Source: Sphingomonas ginkgonis
GTDB taxonomy: Bacteria > Pseudomonadota > Alphaproteobacteria > Sphingomonadales > Sphingomonadaceae
Length of the DNA: 64,000 nucleotides
Direction of reading: 5' to 3'
Assembly (NCBI RefSeq): GCF_003970925.1
Contig: NZ_RWJF01000001.1
Span: 2,412,501-2,476,500, forward strand
Shown: positions 27,239-36,511 of the stretch, one piece after another
Numbering within the stretch: the first letter of the stretch is position 1
Layout of the letters: each line of letters opens with the position of its first letter
The notes under the pieces: generated by a model
Told to the model about the DNA's origin: nothing
Seen by the model: only the letters and a program-made list of their open reading frames with translations
Database searches by the model: none
Made by a program: the position numbers and the translations under genes

Positions 27239-28273
27239 ATGCAGCGGTTTGGCGCGCGGATCCTCGGGCTGGGCGGCCTTGCGCTGCTGACGGCGGTGGG
27301 CACGCCCTCCTCCTCCACTCCATCGGTCCAGCGCCTGCAGGGTTCGGTCGGCTGGAGGCCGCTGGTCATTCGCGCCGCGCCGCCCGGCACCCTGGTCGAT
27401 GCGCGTGGCGCGCTGCTGCTGATCGCCAACAGCCGCAACGAAGCGCCCTCCGCCGCTAAGCCGTGCGATGAAGGCTCCGGTACCATCAACCGCTACCCGC
27501 TACGAATCGAGGATTCTCACGGGCTACGACTCACCGGCGGTCTGTTCCGCGGGCAGGTACCGCAGGCGTTCGACTGGCGCGCCACCTACTGCAACAGCGC
27601 GGCGCTGAGCTGGCGAGGCTCGCCGGGTGGGCAGGTCTCGGGGGTGCGGATCGATGGCGCCTGGGACGGAATCCGGGTGTCGCGTGCCTCCGCCGGCCTG
27701 CACGTCACCGGCAGCTGGTTCAGCCGGATCCGCGACGACGCGATCGAGAATGATTTCCTGCAGCCGGTCACGATCGAGGACACGCTGATCGACGGAGCTT
27801 TCCAGGGCATCAGCCTCCGGCCCGCCGCCGCCAACCAGCTTCCGGCAACGGACGAAAGCACCGTCACACTCGACGGCGTGCTGCTGCGCCTCTCGGCCTT
27901 CCGCTACGAGGGGGAGCAGCGGTTCGGCGCATTGGCCAAGAGCGACGAGCGTTCCCCGCGGCTCCGGGTGCGTCACTCGATCATCGCGATCGAGGCCGCG
28001 ACGACCACGACCTTCCCGCACTCCTGGCGACTGGGATGGAGCAAGCTGGTGGACCCCGCCGACAACTGGCTCCTGTGGCTGGGAGACGGCCCGTTCCCTT
28101 CCGCCCTGCCCCAGCCGCCTGCCGGCTTCCGGCTCCTCTCGGGTGAGCAAGCGCGTTTGTTCTGGGCCAAGGCCAGACAAGGGTGGATCGACTGCCACCC
28201 GCAACTCGCCCGCCTGCCGAATGACCCGCCGTCACATCCCGATCGCTGCGTGCGTCACGTCTCCGCCGACTGA
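27239..28273 (+). CDS. secreted right-handed beta-helix protein (unknown activity)
   Basis: Protein of 344 aa with an N-terminal signal peptide (LGGLALLTAVGTPS), so Sec export is predicted. Residues about 40-260 look like a right-handed parallel beta-helix of the pectate-lyase type. It is paralogous to the RTX protein at 29436: shared blocks are GQVPQ..DW..TY.NSAAL (105-123), RDDAIEND (165-172), DGAFQGISL (185-193) and PPAGFRLLSGEQARLFW (293-309). Candidate catalytic residues are the Asp/Glu in RDDAxEND. Four cysteines (76, 118, 319, 337) are absent from the paralogue, which fits a periplasmic protein with disulfides. A lyase or epimerase on the EPS is possible but not shown. I chose ATG 27239 for the signal peptide. 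Confidence 0.7.
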   Translation: MQRFGARILGLGGLALLTAVGTPSSSTPSVQRLQGSVGWRPLVIRAAPPGTLVDARGALLLIANSRNEAPSAAKPCDEGSGTINRYPLRIEDSHGLRLTGGLFRGQVPQAFDWRATYCNSAALSWRGSPGGQVSGVRIDGAWDGIRVSRASAGLHVTGSWFSRIRDDAIENDFLQPVTIEDTLIDGAFQGISLRPAAANQLPATDESTVTLDGVLLRLSAFRYEGEQRFGALAKSDERSPRLRVRHSIIAIEAATTTTFPHSWRLGWSKLVDPADNWLLWLGDGPFPSALPQPPAGFRLLSGEQARLFWAKARQGWIDCHPQLARLPNDPPSHPDRCVRHVSAD

Positions 28274-28438
28274 GGCCGGCGCTCCCCCCTCCTCGCCGAA
28301 AGGCCATCCCGCGCCGCCGACCGGCAGGATGGTGTAGACAGATCTATGTATTTTTTCTGCAATCAATGTTAAACTTTGGTTCGCCTGCGTACCGATTCTG
28401 GTCCTGTTTCGGGTGTGTTCGCGTCGAGCGTCACCATT

Positions 28439-28456
28439 GCGAAAGGGGGCAGCCGC
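28439..28456 (+). promoter_or_regulatory. conserved leader element ahead of LuxR regulator 1
   Basis: The 18-mer GCGAAAGGGGGCAGCCGC is identical to that at 37416-37433 and in both cases ends 10 bases before the ATG. It contains a purine-rich AAAGGGGG, but 17 bases from the start, too far for a normal ribosome-binding site. Confidence 0.5.
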
Positions 28457-28466
28457 AAGGCATCTC

Positions 28467-29204
28467 ATGGTCGCGAATCAGTCAAGCGCCGTCGTCGCCG
28501 AAGGGCAGGACTTCTTCAATGCCGGGCTGGCCGCCCTGCTGCGACACGATATGGGGTTCGCCGCGGTGGCGCAGGCTCGTCACCACGCCGAGCTGACCAG
28601 GATCCTCGCGGCCGAACGGCAGGTCGATTTCCTCGCGCTCGACATCGATCTCCCCGGTGCAGCCGGCACCGGCACAATCCGCGACCTTCATGCCCGCCGC
28701 CCGGCGATGCGGATCGCGGTCCTGTCCGACCGCACCGATCCGCAGAACGTGCTCGACGTGCTGGCGGCGGGAGCCAACGGCTTCATCCCGAAGCAGGTCG
28801 GCAGCTGCGCCGAGCTGCTCCAGGCGCTCCGCAGTGTGCGCGATACCGGCATCTTCGTGCCCGCCAACCTTGTCGCCAGCACTGCGGGCAGTAATCTCAC
28901 CGATGACACTGAGCCGCTATCGACGCTGACCGTCCGTCAGCGCGAAGTGCTTCGGCTGCTCTCCCAGGGCCACTCCAACAAGATGATCGCGCGCAAGCTG
29001 GGCATTTCGCCATCGACGGTGAAGGTCCATGTCCATGCCGCCTTCCAAGCGCTCGGCGTGCATACTCGGGTCGCTGCCATGGCTGCGCTGCGGCCGCTTG
29101 GCGGGGCTCCGTTGAACGCGGCTCCATTCCTTGCCCGCCGGGCTGATTCGAACATCCGGTCTGCGCTGCCCGAACATCAGGAATCGTTCCTCGAACGAAT
29201 CTGA
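28467..29204 (+). CDS. LuxR-type response regulator 1
   Basis: Protein of 245 aa with an N-terminal receiver-like domain (1-125) and a C-terminal LuxR helix-turn-helix (about 152-212: LTVRQREVLRLLSQGHSNKMIARKLGIS, PSTVKVHVHAAF). The phospho-acceptor is probably the Asp in ALDIDLPG, and Lys of GFIPKQ is present, but the acidic pair near the N-terminus is reduced to AEGQ. No histidine kinase is nearby. It lies between the two beta-helix genes, so it may control them. It is close kin to the regulator at 37444 (AVVAEGQDFFNAGLAA shared). The C-terminal 35 residues are extra. Confidence 0.88.
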   Translation: MVANQSSAVVAEGQDFFNAGLAALLRHDMGFAAVAQARHHAELTRILAAERQVDFLALDIDLPGAAGTGTIRDLHARRPAMRIAVLSDRTDPQNVLDVLAAGANGFIPKQVGSCAELLQALRSVRDTGIFVPANLVASTAGSNLTDDTEPLSTLTVRQREVLRLLSQGHSNKMIARKLGISPSTVKVHVHAAFQALGVHTRVAAMAALRPLGGAPLNAAPFLARRADSNIRSALPEHQESFLERI

Positions 29205-29435
29205 ACAGGATTCACGCGGGCTTTATCCCACCGGATTACCAGTTCAATGGTTGTTTCGGCGCGTTGGTCTGCGCGCCGAAACGTTTCACTAAGTCCCTGC
29301 GCGCCCTAGCTATTTCGTGACTGAAAAGTCGAGTGGCGTCTTCCGTACAGAGATCCCCCAAATCTCTTCACAGCAACTTTGCGCCAGCCGGACCGGTCGG
29401 TGACCGAGGCGTGCGCGCGAAGATCAGGACAGCAG

Positions 29436-30878
29436 ATGACAACTTACACGCTTACCCAGGATTATGGTTACAACAGCTATCGTGTTTCCGGTCTCGCCGC
29501 GGGTTCGGTCATCGACGCGACCAAGGCGAGCTGGATCGTCGACAACAGCCGCACCGACAATCCCGATGCGAACACCGCGCCGACCGACGGCACGGGCCCG
29601 CTCAACACCTATCCCTTCGGCGTGGACAGCGCCGGCGCCGGCCTGCTGATCAAGGGTGGCGCGATCTGGGGCCAGGTGCCGCAGACGTCGGACTGGCAGT
29701 ACACCTACAACAACTCGGCCGCGCTGCGCATCGCAAATGCGCCGGGCGTGATCATCGACGACTGGCGGCTCGACAAGACCTGGGATGCGATCCGCGTCAC
29801 CGGCACGTCGAACAACTTCCTCATCGATGACGCGCACCTCAGCAACGTGCGCGACGACGCGCTCGAGAATGACGACGTCCTGTCAGGCACCATCCGCGAC
29901 AGCCTGTTCGACGGCGTCTTCTCCGGCATCAGCCTCGGCGACAGCGACCACAAGGACGGGTCGATGAACACCGTCTCGCTCGACCATGTGTTCATGCGCA
30001 GCGAGAGCTATCTCTACAAGGGTGACGTCACGCACGTCTCTCCGTTCAAGACCGACACCGGCGCCCCCGGCACCACCCCGGACATCCGGATCGTGGACTC
30101 GGTCATCGCCATCGAGGATCCGAACCATGCCGGGCAGGCGCGGCTCAAGCTGGCGTGGGACAATGTCGTGGAGTCGCACGGCAACGTCTATCTGAACCTG
30201 TCGGACACCCCGCTGCCGTCCAGCTATCCCAAGCCGCCCGCCGGCTTCACCATCCTTCAGGGCCAGCAGGCGCGCGACTTTTGGGAGGCGTGCAAGAAGG
30301 CGTGGCTCGACAACCATGACGGCGTGAACGACGTCGCGGTGACTCCGCTTCCGCCGCTGCCGGGCACGGCACCGGCCCCGACGCCAACGCCGTCACCCAC
30401 ACCGTCGCCCACCGGCACCAGCATCAACGGCACCAGCGGCGCCGACACGCTGACCGGCAGCGCCGCCGCCGACACGATCAACGGTCTGGCGGGCGACGAC
30501 AAGATCTTTGGGAAGGGCGGCGCGGACCTGCTCAGCGGCGGCGCCGGCAAGGACAAGTTCGTGTTCGACACCGCCGCCGACGGCCATTTCGGCCACATCG
30601 GCGACTTTAACGTCGGCGAAGACCGCATCTACCTCGACGATGCCATCTTCAAGGGCATCGGCACCGGTTCGATGAGCAGCCCGGTCCGCCTGAGCGGCGG
30701 CTATTTCGAGCATGGCGACGGGATCAAGGCGGACGACTCCACCGACCACATCCTGTACGACAGCGCGAGCGGGATACTGTCCTACGATCCCGACGGCAAC
30801 GGCTCGGCCGCGCCGATCCCGGTGGTGCAGCTGTCGGCTCACCTCGACCTGACCAAGTACGACATCTACGTCGTCTGA
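29436..30878 (+). CDS. beta-helix protein with RTX calcium-binding C-terminus (T1SS substrate)
   Basis: Protein of 480 aa without a signal peptide. Residues 1-300 form a beta-helix domain paralogous to the protein at 27239 (GQVPQTSDWQYTYNNSAAL at 79-97; RDDALEND at 139-146; DGVFSGISL at 159-167; FTILQGQQARDFW at 271-283). A Pro/Thr linker follows (304-326), then RTX nonapeptides at about 331-375 (GTSGADTLTGS, GLAGDDKIFGKGGADLL) and a C-terminal region of the serralysin type. The RTX motif binds calcium and marks type I export; the T1SS pair at 47230-50333 is the obvious candidate exporter. Function unknown; polysaccharide lyase or epimerase is plausible. The start has AGGA eight bases upstream. 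Confidence 0.82.
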   Translation: MTTYTLTQDYGYNSYRVSGLAAGSVIDATKASWIVDNSRTDNPDANTAPTDGTGPLNTYPFGVDSAGAGLLIKGGAIWGQVPQTSDWQYTYNNSAALRIANAPGVIIDDWRLDKTWDAIRVTGTSNNFLIDDAHLSNVRDDALENDDVLSGTIRDSLFDGVFSGISLGDSDHKDGSMNTVSLDHVFMRSESYLYKGDVTHVSPFKTDTGAPGTTPDIRIVDSVIAIEDPNHAGQARLKLAWDNVVESHGNVYLNLSDTPLPSSYPKPPAGFTILQGQQARDFWEACKKAWLDNHDGVNDVAVTPLPPLPGTAPAPTPTPSPTPSPTGTSINGTSGADTLTGSAAADTINGLAGDDKIFGKGGADLLSGGAGKDKFVFDTAADGHFGHIGDFNVGEDRIYLDDAIFKGIGTGSMSSPVRLSGGYFEHGDGIKADDSTDHILYDSASGILSYDPDGNGSAAPIPVVQLSAHLDLTKYDIYVV

Positions 30879-30884
30879 CCCTCG

Positions 30885-30927
30885 CCGGCCCTGACGGCCG
30901 GACTCATGCGGCCGGTCACACGGCCGC
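30885..30927. terminator. two stem-loops between convergent genes
   Basis: CCGGCC pairs with GGCCGG (30885-30901), followed by GCGGCCG with CGGCCGC (30908-30927). They lie at the junction of the plus-strand RTX gene and the minus-strand kinase fusion and could serve both. The second overlaps the last codons of the minus-strand gene. No T-run. Confidence 0.4.
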
Positions 30928-32460
30928 CCACGCCAGCGCGGCGACCTTGCGGAACGTTTCCTCGAGGTCGCCGCCGGTGTCCACCCGGCACAGCTCGGAG
31001 CAGGCGAACTCGGCGTCGCTTTCGAGGCGCCAGCGCCGCTCGACCGCGAGCGGGTCCGGTCCGCCCGGCTTGTTCCGCAGCAGGTCGCGCGCAAGCGCCG
31101 TCTCAAGCGGCGCGTCGAGCTTGAGCACCAGCCGCGGTTGCGGCAGGCGCCGGTAGATCGACCGCTCCCATTCCATCAACCAGCGCTGAAACGGCGAACG
31201 GGCGCGGGTCACCGCGAGATCGTCGAACGCGCTTCCATCCGGACCGGCCGCGTTGGTCGCGGGACAGCGGTCGGAGATGATCAGCGTGCCCGACGCCATC
31301 TCGCGCGTGCAGCGGGTGAGCAGCCGCCGACGATCATGGGCGACCAGCAGCTTGCCCAGCACGAACAGCGTCGAGAAGCGCCGCTCGGAACGTCGTTCGG
31401 GTGCCTCGTAGGCGCTCAACCGCTCGTTCGGGAGCGCCCTGCGCGCGGCCGGGACCAGCAGCAACGGAAGCAGCGACAGCCAGCTTGGCGGCGGCTTGCC
31501 GAGATGCACCAGGCGCACGTCCAGCTTCGTCCCGAGCCGGTCGGCGAGCAGCCGCGCCAACGTCGACTTGCCGGTGCCCTTGGGTCCGGTCAGCGCGATC
31601 CAGGCGCCGCCCGACTGAAGCGACAGGTTGCGCCGCCCGCGCGCCCGCGCAGCGAAGTGCCGGACCACCCGGATCGTTCGCGAACCGAACGCCGCGAGGT
31701 GGCCCAAGCGTCGCTCCCGCCGCAGCGCCCAGGCGATCCGGACGCCCAGCACGGCGCGACGAAACGGGCCTCCGCGCGCAACCACGTCGGCCATGCTGCG
31801 AACCCTCAGCCGGCAGCCCGGAAGCATCTCGTCCGCCCAGGCCTGCGCGGCCTCAAAATCGCTCCGCGCGAGCAGCCAGGCGAGCTCGTCCCGCGACCCG
31901 CCGAACTGCTTCCCGACCTTGTGCAGCTCGATCGGACTGACATGCTTGAGCAACGTGCGCAGCAGGAACAGCACCAGCTCGGCCGGCGGTTCGGGAATGC
32001 GGACGCCGTGCAGCGTCGTGCCTCGCGCCAGCAGTGCCTCCTCCACCGGGAAGCGGTAGGATTTGACGAAGCTGTCGCCGCTGACCATCTGGTGATAGCC
32101 GTGCAGATCGAACAGCCGGCCCTGCTCCGCGTCCCAGGCGACCGCGTGGAAGACGCCGGGGTGTCCCGCTCCCCATCGCGATACCGCCAGCTTGAACCCC
32201 TGCGCGTTGATCACGCGCTGAAAGCGGTCCGCGTCCCGGGGATGCACGAGGATGTCGATGTCCTCCCGCCCTTCCAGCGTGTCGCCGAGCCGGACATTGC
32301 TCTTCCAATGGCAGTAGCGGATCGCCTCGCGATCGAGCGCCGCGAACAGGTCGCTGGCAATCCCGCCGCGCGGCCCGATGGCTGCTGCGCTTGTCGGCGT
32401 GCCGACCACATCGTCGACGGCCGCGCCGGCGCTTCCGTGCAGTTGACTCGATTGCTCCAT
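30916..32460 (-). CDS. nucleotidyltransferase-like/P-loop kinase fusion protein
   Basis: Protein of 514 aa with two parts. Residues about 30-230 resemble a minimal nucleotidyltransferase: HWKSN, then GREDIDILV with Asp67 and Asp69 as the metal-binding pair. Residues about 285-510 are a P-loop kinase, with GPKGTGKST (Lys298), similar to thymidylate-kinase-like domains. IISDRCPAT may be a Walker B-type region. Such fusions occur in polysaccharide loci, where their role is not established; phosphorylation or activation of a sugar or lipid is possible. It stands convergent with the RTX gene and 208 bases from the divergent VCBS gene. ATG 32460 has GGGGG upstream; a TTG at 32481 is an alternative. 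Confidence 0.75.
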   Translation of the reverse strand: MEQSSQLHGSAGAAVDDVVGTPTSAAAIGPRGGIASDLFAALDREAIRYCHWKSNVRLGDTLEGREDIDILVHPRDADRFQRVINAQGFKLAVSRWGAGHPGVFHAVAWDAEQGRLFDLHGYHQMVSGDSFVKSYRFPVEEALLARGTTLHGVRIPEPPAELVLFLLRTLLKHVSPIELHKVGKQFGGSRDELAWLLARSDFEAAQAWADEMLPGCRLRVRSMADVVARGGPFRRAVLGVRIAWALRRERRLGHLAAFGSRTIRVVRHFAARARGRRNLSLQSGGAWIALTGPKGTGKSTLARLLADRLGTKLDVRLVHLGKPPPSWLSLLPLLLVPAARRALPNERLSAYEAPERRSERRFSTLFVLGKLLVAHDRRRLLTRCTREMASGTLIISDRCPATNAAGPDGSAFDDLAVTRARSPFQRWLMEWERSIYRRLPQPRLVLKLDAPLETALARDLLRNKPGGPDPLAVERRWRLESDAEFACSELCRVDTGGDLEETFRKVAALAWAAV

Positions 32461-32668
32461 CGCAAGGGCCCCCAAGCGCAACTCCCACCAGGCATCAGCT
32501 GTCCATGACTAGGTAAAAGCGGGAGGCTTCGCCATCGGCGGCGATGGTCTAGTCCGCCGCCGGGTTTGACTTGCCCCGGCCTGTCCCGGACTTCTGCCGG
32601 GTCCCGAACACCGCGTCCGCCGCCATCTGCGCGAAGATCGGAAGTCGGGGCCAGGAGGGTTGTTTCCC

Positions 32669-35600
32669 ATGCCTATCAAAGCTCGGCGCGACGCCAACGC
32701 GCTTCTCGAGAACGGCAGCGTATCCGGCAATGCGTTGCTCAACGATTCCCAGCTCACCCAGGTCAACACCATCCAGTTCGGGACCGGTGCGAGCATGCCG
32801 GTGAGCGGAACCGGCACCACCATCCAGGGCACCTACGGCGCTCTCACCATCTTCGCCGACGGCAGCTACTCCTACACCGCCTCGAGCGACCGTGCGGAGC
32901 GGCTGGCGGCGGGGACCATCGTCAACGATTATTTCAACTACACCGCGTCGGGCAGCGGCGGGTCTGCCGGGTCCGACCTCAAGTTCACCGTCACCGGAGT
33001 CAACGACGCTCCGGTGCTTACCTCGCTTGCGGCGACGCTCAAGACGATCAATGAGGACGCGACCGGGAACGCCGGCCAAGCCGTCTCGAGCTTCCTCGGG
33101 TCCACCGACGTGGACAGCGGCGCGCTGCGCGGGATTGCCGTGACCGGTCTGGCGTCCGGAAATGGCGAGTGGCAATATTCGCTGAACGGCGGGACGAGCT
33201 GGTCGACGATCGGAAGCGTCTCGGGCAGCGGCGCGCTGCTCCTCCGCTCGACCGACTTCGTCCGCTTCGTCCCGAATGCCATCAGCGGCACCAACGCGAG
33301 CTTCACCTTCCGCGCCTGGGACCAGAGCAGCGGTACGGCCGGGACGAAGGTCTCGCTGCCGGCCACCGGGGGCCAGACCGCCTACTCGGACGCGCAGGGC
33401 TCCGCCTCGATCACCGTGACCTCGGTCAACGATGCGCCGGTCGGCGTGGCCGGTACCGCGTCGGGAACGCAGAACGGACCGCCGGTCACCGGGCAGGTCC
33501 ATGCCACCGACGTCGACAGTCCCACGCTCACCTACGCGCTGGTCGCCAACTCCGCAGTGGGCGGATCGGTGACGATCGACCCCACCAGCGGCAACTACAG
33601 CTTCACCCCTGCGCAGAACTTCAGCGGTGCCGCATCCTTTAGCTTCACTGCCAGCGACGGCGCACTGACCTCCGCGCCCGCCCCGGTCAGCATCGCCATC
33701 GCCGGGGTCAACGCGCCGCCAACCGCCAATCCCGACAGCGCGAGCACCGCGGCCGACACGCCGGTGCTGATCGACGTGCTCGCGAACGACAGCGACCCCA
33801 ATAACGACACCCTCACCATCGCCGCCGTCGGCAGCGCCGGGCACGGAACGGTGCAGATCCAGAACGGGAAGGTCCTGTACACCCCCGCCGCCGGCTACTC
33901 GGGGGGCGACGCCTTCACCTACACGGCCGCGGACGGCGCTGGCGGCACGGCCAACGGCAATGTGTCGGTCACGGTCGCGCCCGCCAGCACGGGCCCGAGC
34001 GCGGTGACAGTCACCTTCCGCCAGGGCAGCAACGGCTACACCGGCACGGTCGACACCACGCTGCGCGAGAGCCGCGCGACGACCTACTACGGCGACGCGA
34101 TCATGTCGCACTCGGCGCTGGAGACCGGGAAGGAGTTCCAGCCGCTGCTCCGCTTCGACAATCTGTTCGGCACCGCCGTCGGCCAGATCCCGCTCGGCGC
34201 GACGATCGTTTCCGCGACGCTCCGCCTCGAGGTGACCGAGGCGTCGGCCACCGGCGGATCGATCGACCGCATGCTGGCGCCCTGGAGCGCCGCATCGACC
34301 TGGTCGAGCCTGGGCGGCGGAGTCCAGCTCGACGGGGTCGAGGCGACCACGGCCGGCGGGGTCACCACCGGGGCCGTCGCGCTTGGCAGCCGCGTCTTCG
34401 ATGTGACCAGCAGCCTCCAAGCCTGGAACGCCGCCGCGAGCACTGCGAGCGGTCAGAACGCCGCCAATCTCGGCTGGCTGTTCAAGGCCGCGGGGATCGA
34501 CGGCTGGGACTTCACCTCGGCACAGGGAGCGACCAAGCCGTTCCTGAGCGTCACCTACACGCAGGCAGGTACCGTTCCCGCTTCGCTTCCCGCGGTCTCG
34601 CTCAGCGCCGCGACGGCAGTGGAGAACGCCGGCAGCATCGTCTTCAACGTATCGCTCAGCCAGTCTTCGAGCCAAGCGGTCGACGTGACGCTTGGAACCG
34701 CCGGGCACACCGCACTGCCCGGCACCGACTTCACCTCGAAGCTCCAGACGCTGACCTTCGCACCCGGCGAGACGCTCAAGACCTTCACCTTGAGCCTGGT
34801 GAACGACGGCACTGCCGAGCGGCCCGAGACGATGGTCGCGCAGATCCTTTCGGCCACCAACGCGCGGGTCGACGTGGGCGTCGGCCTCGGCCGGATCCGC
34901 GACGACGACGTCAGCGTCGCCACCTTCACCCCGATCGCGGCAAGCGTGGCGGCCGTGCACAACCTGGCCGACGGCACCGTCTACCAGGACGGGTCCGGCG
35001 GCACCTACGGGATCAGCGACCCGTCGGCCATCGCCTACGTTCCGAGTCTGGGCGGACTGCTGATCGGCGATTCCGAGCATGACGAGTCGCCCTTCTTCTC
35101 GCCCACCAATCTCTTCTCGGTGAAGACCGACGGCACCTATGTCGGCAACTTCAGTCTGGCCAGCTACACGAAGGAGCCGACCGGCCTCGCCTACAATGCC
35201 GCCAATGACTTCCTCTACATCGCCGACGACGACAAGGCCGGGGTGTTCTGGACCGCCGTCTCCAACCCGTCGGTCAAGCTCGGCTTCTTCGATACGGGTC
35301 GTCTCGGATTCCTCGACACCGAGGATCTGAAGTTCGACCCGTTGACCGGGCACATTTACATCCTCGACGGGCTGATGAAGCAGATCATCGAGCTGACCGA
35401 CCAGGGTCAGTTCGTCGACTCGATCAAGCTGCCGTCGGTGATGACCGACGCCGAGGCACTGGCCTACGACTCCAAGCACGACGTCTTCTTCGTCGGCTCG
35501 GGCGTCTCCGCCAACATCTGGGTACTTAACCACGACGGCGACATCCTGCAGACGCTGACCACCCTCACCGCCTACAGCCCGCGTCCCAAGCTCAAGGGCT

Positions 35601-35731
35601 TCGAACTGGCGCCGAGCAGCGACCCGAATGACGGGACCGCGCTCAGCCTCTACGTCGCCGATTACGGCAACGATCAGGTGAACGACGGACGGCTGTTCGA
35701 GATTCACCTCGGCGGCGACTGGTTCACCTGA
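32669..35731 (+). CDS. large VCBS/Calx-beta surface protein with C-terminal propeller
   Basis: Protein of 1020 aa, Gly/Ser/Thr-rich with many Asp. No signal peptide: the N-terminus runs straight into a VCBS-type repeat (10-112, GTYGALTIFADGSYSYT). Further cadherin/VCBS-like modules lie at 113-254, 255-347 and 348-438 (each linked by VNDAPV or VNAPPTA), a DNRLRE-like module at about 445-630, a Calx-beta domain at about 640-748 (AVENAGSIVFNVSLS), and a C-terminal beta-propeller-like region (755-1020; EPTGLAYNAANDFLYIADDD). No RTX repeats are seen. It may be an extracellular matrix or adhesin protein exported by the T1SS. ATG 32669 follows AGGAGG at ten bases. Confidence 0.75.
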   Translation: MPIKARRDANALLENGSVSGNALLNDSQLTQVNTIQFGTGASMPVSGTGTTIQGTYGALTIFADGSYSYTASSDRAERLAAGTIVNDYFNYTASGSGGSAGSDLKFTVTGVNDAPVLTSLAATLKTINEDATGNAGQAVSSFLGSTDVDSGALRGIAVTGLASGNGEWQYSLNGGTSWSTIGSVSGSGALLLRSTDFVRFVPNAISGTNASFTFRAWDQSSGTAGTKVSLPATGGQTAYSDAQGSASITVTSVNDAPVGVAGTASGTQNGPPVTGQVHATDVDSPTLTYALVANSAVGGSVTIDPTSGNYSFTPAQNFSGAASFSFTASDGALTSAPAPVSIAIAGVNAPPTANPDSASTAADTPVLIDVLANDSDPNNDTLTIAAVGSAGHGTVQIQNGKVLYTPAAGYSGGDAFTYTAADGAGGTANGNVSVTVAPASTGPSAVTVTFRQGSNGYTGTVDTTLRESRATTYYGDAIMSHSALETGKEFQPLLRFDNLFGTAVGQIPLGATIVSATLRLEVTEASATGGSIDRMLAPWSAASTWSSLGGGVQLDGVEATTAGGVTTGAVALGSRVFDVTSSLQAWNAAASTASGQNAANLGWLFKAAGIDGWDFTSAQGATKPFLSVTYTQAGTVPASLPAVSLSAATAVENAGSIVFNVSLSQSSSQAVDVTLGTAGHTALPGTDFTSKLQTLTFAPGETLKTFTLSLVNDGTAERPETMVAQILSATNARVDVGVGLGRIRDDDVSVATFTPIAASVAAVHNLADGTVYQDGSGGTYGISDPSAIAYVPSLGGLLIGDSEHDESPFFSPTNLFSVKTDGTYVGNFSLASYTKEPTGLAYNAANDFLYIADDDKAGVFWTAVSNPSVKLGFFDTGRLGFLDTEDLKFDPLTGHIYILDGLMKQIIELTDQGQFVDSIKLPSVMTDAEALAYDSKHDVFFVGSGVSANIWVLNHDGDILQTLTTLTAYSPRPKLKGFELAPSSDPNDGTALSLYVADYGNDQVNDGRLFEIHLGGDWFT

Positions 35732-35734
35732 GAC

Positions 35735-35764
35735 GATCGCGCCGTTCCCACGGACGACGCGATC
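35735..35764 (+). terminator. stem-loop after the VCBS protein gene
   Basis: GATCGCG pairs with CGCGATC, with a further CCG/CGG pairing inside the 16-base loop. It starts four bases behind the stop. No T-run follows. Confidence 0.35.
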
Positions 35765-35831
35765 AGCCTGGAGTGGCGCTCAGGGCGGAAGGCACAAAGG
35801 TTCGCGTAATCTCCGACGGAAGGCCAAGCGA

Positions 35832-36503
35832 ATGGATTTCGAACAACTCTCCACCGTCTATTTCGGGAATGTCGCGACGAGCTACGTCGAGCGGCGGACT
35901 GACGCCAAGTGGCGCTCGGAGAACCGAGCGCTGGCGCAGCTGCTCCAATATGTCCCGCGCGGCGCCTGCTCGCTCGACGCGCCGGTGGGGACCGGGCGTT
36001 CGCTCGCCTATACCACCGCGCGCGAGTTCGATGCGCACGGCATCGACATCTCGGCCGACATGCTGCAGCAAGCGCGCACGACCGCGGAACGCCTCGGCGC
36101 CGCCATCGACCTGCGCCAGGGCGACATCCGCGCCCTGCCGTTCCCCGACAACAGGTTCGATGTCGTCATCTGTCTCCGGTTCCTCAACTGGATCGACGGG
36201 CAGGGCTTCGGCCAGGTCATGCGCGAACTGACGCGCGTGACCCGCGACAAGCTCCTGGTAGGCGTGCGCTACCTTCCTCCGCTCGATCACCTAGGGGGCG
36301 GGGGTGCCGACCTGTTGCGGCGGCTGATGCTTCGCTCCGGACTCTCTCGCTATCGCGCCACCCGCCGCGGGCTCGTCAGCCATCCCAAGGCGCTGGTCCA
36401 CGACATGTTCGCCGAGTGCGGCCTCAAGCTGTACGCCATGCGGATGGTCGAACGCCGCTGGGACGGCACCGAATACGCCTTCTTCCTGCTGCTCAAGACC
36501 TGA
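35832..36503 (+). CDS. class I SAM-dependent methyltransferase
   Basis: Protein of 223 aa, Methyltransf_11/25-like Rossmann fold. Motif I is SLDAPVGTGRSL (here DAPVGTG rather than the common DxGxGxG), motif II is HGIDISADML, and FDVVICLRFLNWI is motif IV. The pattern GDIRALPFPDNRFD is standard for the family. The acceptor is unknown; EPS or a lipid sugar is possible by context. It ends eight bases from the convergent LuxR gene. Confidence 0.85.
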   Translation: MDFEQLSTVYFGNVATSYVERRTDAKWRSENRALAQLLQYVPRGACSLDAPVGTGRSLAYTTAREFDAHGIDISADMLQQARTTAERLGAAIDLRQGDIRALPFPDNRFDVVICLRFLNWIDGQGFGQVMRELTRVTRDKLLVGVRYLPPLDHLGGGGADLLRRLMLRSGLSRYRATRRGLVSHPKALVHDMFAECGLKLYAMRMVERRWDGTEYAFFLLLKT

Positions 36504-36511
36504 GCGCTTCA

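Noticed and set aside
32549..35707. Open frame of 1052 codons on the minus strand
   Set aside because: It lies fully antisense to the VCBS protein gene, has no recognisable domains and is rich in Arg/Gly/Val as expected for a GC-rich shadow frame.
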